Shown: positions 42,740-49,725 of the stretch, piece after piece
How the letters are laid out: the number at the start of each line of letters is the position of its first letter
Numbering within the stretch: the stretch's first letter is position 1
Source of the DNA: an uncultured Muribaculaceae bacterium
Lineage (GTDB): Bacteria > Bacteroidota > Bacteroidia > Bacteroidales > Muribaculaceae
Length of the DNA stretch: 64,000 bases
Reading direction: 5' to 3'
NCBI GenBank assembly: GCA_910577585.1
Contig: CAJTNN010000006.1
Span: 36,627-100,626, forward strand
Made by a program: the position numbers and the translations under genes
The notes under the pieces: generated by a model
Database searches by the model: none
What the model saw: only the letters and a program-made list of their open reading frames with translations
What the model was told of the DNA's origin: nothing

Positions 42740-42952
42740 TCAGAGTACGCCTTCCTCACGCATAAAATCAGCTATATCGTCCATAAGATATTGAGCTCCG
42801 AATGTGTGGAGTACATCGTATGAAGGCACGATATAGTTGTAAAGTATACCTGATCTGTAAAGGCGCCTATAAACTTCTGTTTGCGGCATCTTCAAGTAGT
42901 CTGACAGCTTGCTGATAAGCCATGTTACGAATTTTAGTGTCTTTTCATCCAT
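42740..42952 (-). CDS. DUF3791 domain-containing protein
   Basis: This 70-residue helical protein (MDEKTLKFVTWLISKLSDYLKM, then YDVLHTFGAQYLMDDIADFMREEGVL) is a full-length DUF3791 member. In Bacteroidales DUF3791 genes are next to DUF3990 genes, often on both sides, and resemble the small partner of a toxin-like pair. Here its DUF3990 partner is cut short by a Fic-gene fragment. The function is not established. Confidence 0.82.
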   Translation of the reverse strand: MDEKTLKFVTWLISKLSDYLKMPQTEVYRRLYRSGILYNYIVPSYDVLHTFGAQYLMDDIADFMREEGVL

Positions 42953-43070
42953 ATCGATAACTGATTACTCTTGTTGAAGTTGATCTGATTTAAACAACTT
43001 TGTTGAAACACAAAATTACTCCATTTATCTTTGATATCAAAACCATTTGCGTAGATTCTATCGATGATTT

Positions 43071-43104
43071 TTATTAATTTTGCGGTATCGGAGCAACCGG
43101 TAAG
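43071..43104. repeat. 34-bp direct repeat, left copy
   Basis: It is identical over 34 bases to 44864-44897. It includes TAATTTTG, a promoter-like -7 box, followed by CGGTATCGGAGCAACCGG. The two copies bracket the duplicated Fic block. Confidence 0.85.
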
Positions 43105-43157
43105 TAGCTGGTCAAATTAAATGAATACTATATGCGCAGTTATTTTTGAGTCATTCC

Positions 43158-43216
43158 CGTCTCTTGAAGAAGGAGCGATGCGGGCATCGCGACTGATGAA
43201 AGGGGCGGAAAGGGCC
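43158..43216. repeat. Internal fragment of the larger dispersed repeat, copy D
   Basis: CTCTTGAAGAAGGAGCGATG followed by CGGGCATCGCGACTGATGAA matches the centre of copy A. Both GTTTAAAC ends are absent. Confidence 0.65.
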
Positions 43217-43293
43217 AAAAAGAACAAGCAGATAGTATTCAAGCTACTCCATTACATAAAAATTTAGTAGCGTTTTAATTTGAACAGCTACTT

Positions 43294-43352
43294 AAGAATT
43301 AAACATCATATGAGATTCTTTTCAAAGAATGATTAATTCTTCGCAACTACTT
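43294..43352. repeat. Smaller dispersed repeat, partial copy
   Basis: AAGAATTAAACATCAT, a spacer with TTCAAAGAATGA, and TTAATTCTTCGCAACTACTT match the complete copy at 58820-58898. Its right half is also repeated at 43627-43663 as part of the 311-bp duplication. Confidence 0.75.
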
Positions 43353-43375
43353 AGCTAATTTGTTAGAGATACCTA

Positions 43376-43460
43376 TCGGCTCAAATTTGAGCGAAATTTG
43401 ATAAAAATCGGCTCAAATTGAGCCGATTTTTTGTGAATTTTTACTAACTTTGAGCCGATA
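43376..43460. promoter_or_regulatory. Fic operator array, copy 2
   Basis: It has the same layout as copy 3: an ATCGGCTCAAATTTGAGC box, a 21-bp palindrome with arms ATCGGCTCAA and TTGAGCCGAT around one A, and a TTGAGCCGAT half-site overlapping TAACTTTG. Confidence 0.8.
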
Positions 43461-43475
43461 AAAGAAAATATAGAT

Positions 43476-43643
43476 ATGACAAAGGATATCGAAATACTGC
43501 AATTTCTGCACTATAATCCATCTTCCTCCCGTTCTGAAATCGAGGCATCCCTCACAAATTCTCCAAGTTCAGCCACATTGAAGCGTTTGATAGCTGAGGA
43601 GGTAAAGCAAGGGCATATTGAAGTAATTCTTTTCAAAGAATGA
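43476..43643 (+). pseudogene. Fic-like gene 5' fragment, copy 2 (55-codon winged-helix part)
   Basis: The frame is identical in sense to the first 50 codons of the complete gene (MTKDIEILQFLHYNPSSSRS...), then ends ILFKE and a stop where the next repeat unit begins. It has its own promoter and operators. If translated, it would make the N-terminal winged-helix segment without the Fic domain. Confidence 0.85.
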
Positions 43644-43685
43644 TTAATTCTTCGCAACTACTTAGCTAATTTGTTAGAGATACCT

Positions 43686-43770
43686 ATCGGCTCAAATTTG
43701 AGCGAAATTTGATAAAAATCGGCTCAAATTGAGCCGATTTTTCGTGAATTTTTACTAACTTTGAGCCGAT
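43686..43770. promoter_or_regulatory. Fic operator array and promoter, copy 3 (functional gene)
   Basis: ATCGGCTCAAATTTGAGC (43686-43703) contains a perfect 14-bp palindrome. At 43718-43738 a perfect 21-bp palindrome has arms ATCGGCTCAA and TTGAGCCGAT. A third half-site TTGAGCCGAT (43761-43770) overlaps the -7 box TAACTTTG (43756-43763). Binding there would block RNA polymerase, so autorepression by the winged-helix domain of the gene product is likely. Confidence 0.8.
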
Positions 43771-43786
43771 AAAAGAAAATATAGAT

Positions 43787-44821
43787 ATGACAAAGGATAT
43801 CGAAATACTGCAATTTCTGCACTATAATCCATCTTCCTCCCGTTCTGAAATCGAGGCATCCCTCACAAATTCTCCAAGTTCAGCCACATTGAAGCGTTTG
43901 ATAGCTGAGGAGGTAAAGCAAGGGCATATTGAAGTAATTGGTCGTGGTCCGGCAACTCGCTATCGTCTGACTCCACAGGCGCACGTGACGATGGAGCTTA
44001 ATCTTGACACATATTTTGACAAGGACATAGATGAGCGTCAGGTGCAGACCGCTTTCAACTTCGAGTTGATAAACGATATTTTGCCATATGTGAATTTATT
44101 CACCAATGAGGAACTTGAAAAATTGGCTGAGGCGCAGACAATTTTTCGGAATCATCTATCTGAAATGTCTGATTTGGAATATCGCAAAGAGATGGAACGG
44201 CTCGGAATTGATTTGTCATGGAAATCGTGTCAAATCGAAGGCAATACATATTCCTTGCTTGAAACTGAGCGACTATTAAAAGAAAAACAAACGGCCAGCG
44301 GCAAAACAAAGGAAGAAGCCGTAATGCTATTGAATCATAAGGATGCACTTGATTTTATCCTGGACGTTCCGGATTATCTGAAAGACCTGACTGTAGCACG
44401 AATTGAGGAGATCCATGCCCTACTCACGAAAGAATTGGGAGTTGAACGGAATATCAGGCATAGACGAGTAGGTATCACCGGAACAAATTATGCGCCTTTG
44501 GATAATGAATTTCAGATCAGAGAAGCTCTTGAAGATTCAGTGACGCTGATAAACCGTAAGACTAATATATTTGAAAAGGCGTTACTTGCTCTTGTTTTGC
44601 TGAGTTATATTCAAGCCTTTACTGATGGCAACAAACGTACTGCAAGAATAGTGAGTAATGGCATACTTATTGCCTATGGATATTGTCCAATCTCTTTTCG
44701 AACGGTAGATTCTGTTGATTACAAAAAGGCAATGCTGATGTTCTATGAGCAGAACAACATAGCAGCATTCAAGCGTATCTTTATAGAACAATTCCTTTTC
44801 GCAGTCAAGACATATTTCTGA
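43787..44821 (+). CDS. Fic-like protein with N-terminal winged helix; catalytic His replaced
   Basis: This 344-residue protein has a winged-helix domain at residues 3-62 (SRSEIEASLTNSPSSATLKRLIAEE), an inhibitory-helix motif SCQIEGN at 147-153 that matches (S/T)xxxEGN, and a Fic core. The active-site loop reads QAFTDGNKRTAR at 276-287, where canonical Fic proteins have HPFxDGNGRxxR. The catalytic His is Gln, and one Gly is Lys as in Doc-type loops. Ordinary AMP transfer would need the His, so it may act mainly as a nucleotide-sensing regulator or use another chemistry. Its promoter carries palindromes likely bound by its own winged helix. The 5' part is present in two further truncated copies upstream. 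Confidence 0.88.
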   Translation: MTKDIEILQFLHYNPSSSRSEIEASLTNSPSSATLKRLIAEEVKQGHIEVIGRGPATRYRLTPQAHVTMELNLDTYFDKDIDERQVQTAFNFELINDILPYVNLFTNEELEKLAEAQTIFRNHLSEMSDLEYRKEMERLGIDLSWKSCQIEGNTYSLLETERLLKEKQTASGKTKEEAVMLLNHKDALDFILDVPDYLKDLTVARIEEIHALLTKELGVERNIRHRRVGITGTNYAPLDNEFQIREALEDSVTLINRKTNIFEKALLALVLLSYIQAFTDGNKRTARIVSNGILIAYGYCPISFRTVDSVDYKKAMLMFYEQNNIAAFKRIFIEQFLFAVKTYF

Positions 44822-44863
44822 AGTTAAAGAAGTTGGCTGTCTGTCGTAGTTTTATTAACTTCG

Positions 44864-44897
44864 TTATTAATTTTGCGGTATCGGAGCAACCGGTAAG
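44864..44897. repeat. 34-bp direct repeat, right copy
   Basis: It is identical to 43071-43104. It lies 42 bases after the Fic-like stop and 102 bases before the beta-lactamase start, and includes TAATTTTG. Confidence 0.85.
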
Positions 44898-44951
44898 GTT
44901 TAAATGTATTCAATTTTCTTAAACGTATTCAATCTTTGCTAACTTGTGCGC

Positions 44952-44959
44952 TATCTTTG
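44952..44959 (+). promoter_or_regulatory. -7 element TATCTTTG for the beta-lactamase gene
   Basis: TATCTTTG matches TAnnTTTG and lies 40 bases before the ATG at 45000. A second possible box (TAATTTTG) lies in the 34-bp repeat upstream. Confidence 0.6.
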
Positions 44960-44999
44960 TTATGTTGGCAGGTGATTGACACATGTAATTCCCAATATA

Positions 45000-45905
45000 A
45001 TGAGAGGATATCTTCTGGCCATATTGGCTGTATTTACATTTTGCGCCTGGGCATCGCCTATGCGATATGGCGAACTGCAGCAGGAGTTGAAAGAGTATGT
45101 AGAGAGTAAGGATGCCACTATCGGGGTGGCGGTTGTCATTGACGGCGTTGATAGGGTGGAAGTCAACGGAGATAGGGAGTTTCCGATGCTGAGTGTATAT
45201 AAATTCCCGATAGCATTGGCTTTGGCTGAACATTACCGTCAGAACAAACTTCCGTTTGATTTTCCGATTGCAATACTTCCTGAAGACTTGCATACCGACA
45301 CATATAGCCCTATGACAGAGAAAATTCTGTCATCATCCCGGGTGCAGACCGACACATTGATGATGCCTACCGGCGAATTACTTTCCTATATGCTCCAGCT
45401 CAGCGACAACAACGCCTCTGATATAGTGTTGCAAGGTCTTGGAGGAGCGCAGTATGTTGAGGATTATCTCGGGCGCATAGGGGTGGTGGATGTGCATGTG
45501 TGCAACAGCGAAGCTGAGATGCACCGCGCCCCCTCACTCTGTTACGCCAATTCGGCTACCCCGGAAGGTATGGCAAGTTTGATGGATATATTTGGCAGAG
45601 AATTCAACGACTCCTTATCTATTGAGATAAAACATCTTATGTCGACATGTGAGACCGGTGCAGGGAGACTCCCCAAGCCGCTTGCCTGCACGGATGCCGT
45701 GGTATGCCATAAGACAGGCACAGGTTTCACACTCCCTGACGGCCGGCTCATGGCCGTCAATGATGCCGGTTATGTCAGTCTGCCAGACGGCCGCGCCTAT
45801 TCCATTGCCGTCTTTATTGAGAATTCGGGATATGACATGGCACAAACCGAAGCAATAATCGCTGAGATTTCAGGAATGGTGTATGGGGCTGTCAGCAGCC
45901 GGTAA
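45000..45905 (+). CDS. Class A beta-lactamase, subclass A2
   Basis: This 301-residue serine beta-lactamase is exported (signal MRGYLLAILAVFTFCAWAS). The active-site motifs are complete: SVYK at 65-68 (S-x-x-K), SDN at 135-137, EAEMH from 171 (the ExxMH form of subclass A2 instead of ExxLN), and KTG at 238-240. Subclass A2 includes CfxA, CblA and CepA of Bacteroidetes, most of which hydrolyse cephalosporins. ATG 45000 gives a proper signal peptide. It lies beside the 34-bp repeat and the Fic array, so it could have moved with that block, although its composition is like the host's. Confidence 0.92.
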   Translation: MRGYLLAILAVFTFCAWASPMRYGELQQELKEYVESKDATIGVAVVIDGVDRVEVNGDREFPMLSVYKFPIALALAEHYRQNKLPFDFPIAILPEDLHTDTYSPMTEKILSSSRVQTDTLMMPTGELLSYMLQLSDNNASDIVLQGLGGAQYVEDYLGRIGVVDVHVCNSEAEMHRAPSLCYANSATPEGMASLMDIFGREFNDSLSIEIKHLMSTCETGAGRLPKPLACTDAVVCHKTGTGFTLPDGRLMAVNDAGYVSLPDGRAYSIAVFIENSGYDMAQTEAIIAEISGMVYGAVSSR

Positions 45906-45993
45906 AAATCAGAGGTTGTTTAGAGCAGGATTTTTGAGAGATACTTAAGATTGGTGAACTGCAATAAAATAATGGTAAGATTGGGCAGATAAA

Positions 45994-46025
45994 TTGCATC
46001 GCTGAGAGTAAAATAGTTAACTTTG
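45994..46025 (+). promoter_or_regulatory. Bacteroidetes promoter for the two-component pair
   Basis: TTGC (45994-45997), a 20-base spacer and TAACTTTG (46018-46025) fit the -33/-7 consensus well. It is 95 bases upstream of the histidine kinase start; an AGCCGGC-type hairpin lies in the leader. Confidence 0.65.
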
Positions 46026-46120
46026 CAAATCCTGACTTCGCAAGAGCCGGCTAAGGGTAAGCCGGCGCGTAACTCATGGCGGCTCAATAATCGCGCAAGA
46101 GTCGAGACGCATTCTACATC

Positions 46121-47164
46121 ATGAAGCATCTGACGAGATATATAGATATGGCCTTCTGCCTGGTGGTGCTCCCGTTGATGGCACTGCTCTTTCCGGTTGA
46201 GAGATGGTTTCATTACTTCAGCTGGTATGTGATTCTTGCGGGGTGCTGGCTTTACGGTGTATATTTTCTCAACCGTCTGGTGACGGTGCCGGCACTCTTC
46301 AAGCGCGGCGCATGGCGTCTGATCGGTATTGTGTTGATAGTGGTGTCGCTTGCGGTCACTTACTGCATATCAGATGTGAAACTATATGTCTTCAAGCCCA
46401 GTCATCTCGACAACGGGATAGTCAGGATATTCCCCAACGTCACCCATCATCAAGAGGCTGTGTGGGCACTTTTCGGACTTGTCGAGACCTTCAGTTTCGC
46501 CGTAGCGCTGCTTGTACGTTCGAATGAGCAGAGCGCCCGGCGCCGTCAGGTAGAGGCCGAGCGCGACCGGGCCGAGATAAATCTCTTCAAGGCCCAGATC
46601 AAGCCCCACTTCATGTTCAACACCCTCAACTCGCTCTACGGCCTGTTTCTCACCGGGAGCGACCAGGCGCTTGCATCGCTCGAGAAGTTCATCAGCATGA
46701 TACGCTATGTGCACACCTCCTCGAGCCGCAACATGGTGCAACTTCAGGAAGAGACCGATTACGTATCGATGTATGTCGACCTGCAGTGTCTGCGTCTGAA
46801 CGAGCAGACCGAGGTGGAGCTCGACATCGATATCGCCGACCCCACGATGCTGGTGCCCCCGATGCTGCTTGTGACATTTGTAGAGAATTGCTTCAAGCAT
46901 GGCATATCACCTGTGGAGTATAGCAAGATACGCATCTCTCTCAGCGAGAAAGAGGGTATATTGCACTTCAGTACCATCAACCGCATCTTTGCCACAGGGC
47001 GTCCCGGGGAGCGCATGGGGATAGAGAACTGCCGGAAACGTCTTGCCCTGACCTTTCCGGACCATCATCACCTTGTCATCAACGATGATGGGGTCAACTT
47101 CAAGGTAGAACTACAGATTGAATTACAACATACAGAAGATTATGAGATGTATAGCCATAGATGA
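46121..47164 (+). CDS. LytS-type sensor histidine kinase
   Basis: This 347-residue membrane kinase has four predicted helices (residues 10-30, 40-55, 67-87 and 112-132) and a short coiled coil (SARRRQVEAERDRAEINL). The His_kinase (PF06580) motif is INLFKAQIKPHFMFNTLNSLYGL with H163, and the ATPase has FVENCFKHG near 251 and GMGIENCRKRL near 303. It would phosphorylate the LytTR regulator that overlaps its end. The signal is unknown; the sensor is built only of membrane helices. Confidence 0.92.
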   Translation: MKHLTRYIDMAFCLVVLPLMALLFPVERWFHYFSWYVILAGCWLYGVYFLNRLVTVPALFKRGAWRLIGIVLIVVSLAVTYCISDVKLYVFKPSHLDNGIVRIFPNVTHHQEAVWALFGLVETFSFAVALLVRSNEQSARRRQVEAERDRAEINLFKAQIKPHFMFNTLNSLYGLFLTGSDQALASLEKFISMIRYVHTSSSRNMVQLQEETDYVSMYVDLQCLRLNEQTEVELDIDIADPTMLVPPMLLVTFVENCFKHGISPVEYSKIRISLSEKEGILHFSTINRIFATGRPGERMGIENCRKRLALTFPDHHHLVINDDGVNFKVELQIELQHTEDYEMYSHR

Positions 47165-47870
47165 CGAACCGATAGCACTGCGTATCATAGAGGAATACTG
47201 CAAGCGCTATGGCGGGATTGACCTCCAGACCTTCACATCGCCCGTGAAAGGGATGGCCTGTGTGGCCTCGATGCACCCCGATGTGGTGTTTCTCGACATA
47301 GAGATGAACTCACACAACGGCATAGAGATTGCCAAGGGTATGCCTAAAGATATAGGGGTCATATTCACCACCGCGTATGCCGAGTATGCCGTCGAGGGCT
47401 TCAATATCGATGCCATAGATTTTCTTCAGAAACCGATATTCTATCCCCGGTTCGAGCAGGCCATGGCCAAGGCCGAGAAATATATGTCGCTTATCAAGGC
47501 TTCCGAGCAGGGTGACTCACCGGCCGGAGGCACCATCACGCTTAAGGTAGAACATAAGAACGTGGTGGTGAAATGCTCCGACATACTCTATATCGAGGCA
47601 ATGGACAACTATGTGAAGGTATTCCGCAAGAATCTGCCCATGATAGTGTCGCAGATCACTATGAAAGAGCTTGAGGCACGTCTGCCGAAGCCTCAGTTCA
47701 CCCGGCTTCACCGCTCATATATCGTGTCGATGCGCGATATCGAGAAGTTCAGCAACCGCACTGTGTATCTCCACGACTGTCAGCAGCCCATCCCTGTAGG
47801 GCGCAAATACATGGACAGTTACAAGAGTCTGAGCGCCGCCTTCAATTCTACAGAGGTGCCACTCAAGTAG
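47142..47870 (+). CDS. LytTR-family response regulator
   Basis: This 242-residue protein has a receiver domain (MRCIAIDDEPIALRIIEEYC, phospho-acceptor Asp in VVFLDIEMNSHNGIE near residue 53) and a C-terminal LytTR DNA-binding domain (KHNVVVKCSDILYIEAMDNYVKVF, then TRLHRSYIVS). The ATG at 47142 overlaps the kinase gene by 23 bases, so both are made together. Targets are unknown. A terminator hairpin follows. Confidence 0.93.
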   Translation: MRCIAIDDEPIALRIIEEYCKRYGGIDLQTFTSPVKGMACVASMHPDVVFLDIEMNSHNGIEIAKGMPKDIGVIFTTAYAEYAVEGFNIDAIDFLQKPIFYPRFEQAMAKAEKYMSLIKASEQGDSPAGGTITLKVEHKNVVVKCSDILYIEAMDNYVKVFRKNLPMIVSQITMKELEARLPKPQFTRLHRSYIVSMRDIEKFSNRTVYLHDCQQPIPVGRKYMDSYKSLSAAFNSTEVPLK

Positions 47871-47896
47871 TGACCATAGGCGGCATATATCCGCGA

Positions 47897-47943
47897 CGAC
47901 GCCCCGCAGCCTTGACCCTTATGGTCAGCGTTGCGGGGCGTCG
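47897..47943. terminator. Bidirectional terminator hairpin
   Basis: CGACGCCCCGCA (47897-47908) pairs with TGCGGGGCGTCG (47932-47943), with an inner TTGACC/GGTCA pairing. It lies between the convergent LytTR (+) and aspD (-) genes. Confidence 0.75.
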
Positions 47944-48022
47944 ATATTGTAGATGAGGGGATGTTTAACTCATTAAGACTGTTTAGCCCGTTGAAGTTAA
48001 GTATAGACTATTGAGGCCGGAC

Positions 48023-49651
48023 TTACTTCTTTGAGGCGAGATATTCGGCGTGGTAGGAATCGAAGATTTTGCGCAGAGCCTCGCCGATCTTCAGGTAGCA
48101 GGGCTCGTCGAGGTTAGCCAGCGAAGCGCGCACCGACCAAGCCGGGCCATCGAAGCCACTGCCGTTGAGCAGCACCACCGAAGTCTCCTTGGCCAGGCGC
48201 AGCACCACATCGAGAGGCTCGTGATTAGCCTTCAGCCAGGCGCAGAAATCATCGCCATAAATTTTCTTGCCCCACACCATGAGGTCGATTTCGCTGTAAT
48301 ATCCCACACGCATCGGGTCGGGGACAAGCGTGAAACCGGTGCCTTTCCAGAGGGCATCGAGGCGGTCGGCAATCATGGACTGCATCTTCTGCTTGTAGAG
48401 ATTCTTGGTGTCGAGCAGACACATCAGCGAGAAGAGCGACATCTGCACCTGCTGCGGCGTCGAAAGTCCCGCAGTGTGGTTAAGCGCTACCGCACGGCTA
48501 TCGGCCACCATGCGGTCGATAAACTTGATTTTGTCAGGCTCAAGCGAGAGCGAGGCATACCGGTTGTGGAGGTCCTTGAGCTCGATTTTATCCTCAGAAG
48601 CTATCAGGCGGTCAAAGATATTCTCCTTAGCCGCAGCGATTGCCGCCAGACGCCAGCCTGTGGCGCCGAAATACTTGCTGAACGAATAGACACACAGAGT
48701 ATTCTGCGGCAGCACATACATCAGCGACTTGAAATCCTTGGCGAAAGTGCCGTAGACATCATCGGTGACGATCATCAGATTCGGGTTATCCTTCTTCACG
48801 ATATCCACGAGGCGGGCGAGATCGTCATCGCAGAGACGGTAGGATGGCGGGTTTGACGGATTGACGATAAAGAGCAGTTTGATCTTCGGGTCGCGCAGCT
48901 TATCGAGTTCGCTGTCCGGATATTGCCAGGTGTGGAGTCCCTCCTTGTCGGTGGCGTTGGCATAGATGTTGGTCACATCGAAGTCATACCGGTCAAGCTG
49001 CGGAATCTCGATATACGGGGTGAAGATAGGTGTCATCAACGCTATCGAATCGCCACGGTTAAGCAGATGATTGGCCAGCAGCGACTCGAAGATATACACC
49101 ATAGCCGCCGTTCCACCCTCGGTAGCGAAGAGGTCATACTCCTTGCCCAGCCCCGGAGCATTGTCGCCCATCTCCTGCGCCAGGTAGGCGCGCACAATCT
49201 TCTCGGTGTTCTCAAGAATACGTGGCGGAGTGGGGTAATGGTCGCCGATGATGCCGTCAGCCCATTCATAGGCCAGCGAGTCGAGGTCGATGCCCAGAGT
49301 CTTTTCGGCATAGTCGAGCGACTGGTTGAGCAGATGCGCCCCGCGTCGGGCCGCATTGTCGGCCAGAAATACCCGGAGTCTCTGCCCGATACCCTCAGGC
49401 GACGGACATCCCGCTATGCCCGGCTTGCAGTACGACTCCTCGCGGGCCTCCTCCATAGCCCACATTCCGAGCAGGAAGAAGGCATCGCGGGGTTCGGTGG
49501 CAATCCAGTTAGGGTTGCCGCGTCCGGCATTGAGATAGGTGTCGGTCGAGGCGCGCGCCTCTCTCTTTGCCAGGTCAATAAGAGTGTTCTTGATTTCGAA
49601 CGGACTCATTTTCGATAATTCGCGCTCATAGTCGCGTGATGTGGATTCCAT
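48023..49651 (-). CDS. aspD: Aspartate 4-decarboxylase (bifunctional aspartate aminotransferase)
   Basis: This 542-residue PLP enzyme converts aspartate to alanine and CO2. AspD features are the long N-terminal extension (SRDYERELSKMSPFEIKNTLIDLA), NAGRGNPNWIATEPR near residue 42, the aminotransferase core with FIVNPSNPPSYRL near 270, and the PLP-Lys segment VYSFSKYFGATGWRLAA near 328. Together with the adjacent aspT antiporter it forms the known aspartate-alanine cycle, which consumes a cytoplasmic proton and builds proton motive force. The size equals that of characterised AspD proteins. Confidence 0.95.
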   Translation of the reverse strand: MESTSRDYERELSKMSPFEIKNTLIDLAKREARASTDTYLNAGRGNPNWIATEPRDAFFLLGMWAMEEAREESYCKPGIAGCPSPEGIGQRLRVFLADNAARRGAHLLNQSLDYAEKTLGIDLDSLAYEWADGIIGDHYPTPPRILENTEKIVRAYLAQEMGDNAPGLGKEYDLFATEGGTAAMVYIFESLLANHLLNRGDSIALMTPIFTPYIEIPQLDRYDFDVTNIYANATDKEGLHTWQYPDSELDKLRDPKIKLLFIVNPSNPPSYRLCDDDLARLVDIVKKDNPNLMIVTDDVYGTFAKDFKSLMYVLPQNTLCVYSFSKYFGATGWRLAAIAAAKENIFDRLIASEDKIELKDLHNRYASLSLEPDKIKFIDRMVADSRAVALNHTAGLSTPQQVQMSLFSLMCLLDTKNLYKQKMQSMIADRLDALWKGTGFTLVPDPMRVGYYSEIDLMVWGKKIYGDDFCAWLKANHEPLDVVLRLAKETSVVLLNGSGFDGPAWSVRASLANLDEPCYLKIGEALRKIFDSYHAEYLASKK

Positions 49652-49725
49652 AGTAAATAAGATATGTTGTTGTGTCAGATTTCTAATTCAGGAGAGAATA
49701 TGAAGAGAGAGAGTATGGGAGGACT

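Larger units (their letters stand above)
43316..43937. repeat. 311-bp tandem duplication of the Fic control region and 5' coding part
   Basis: Positions 43316-43626 and 43627-43937 are direct repeats in tandem, with one difference noticed (T at about 43432 against C at about 43743). Each unit carries the end of the smaller dispersed repeat, the operator array, the TAACTTTG box and the first 50 codons of the Fic-like gene. Confidence 0.9.

Noticed and set aside
48050..48856. A 268-codon plus-strand frame opposite aspD
   Set aside because: It is antisense to a highly conserved PLP enzyme and has no recognisable fold.
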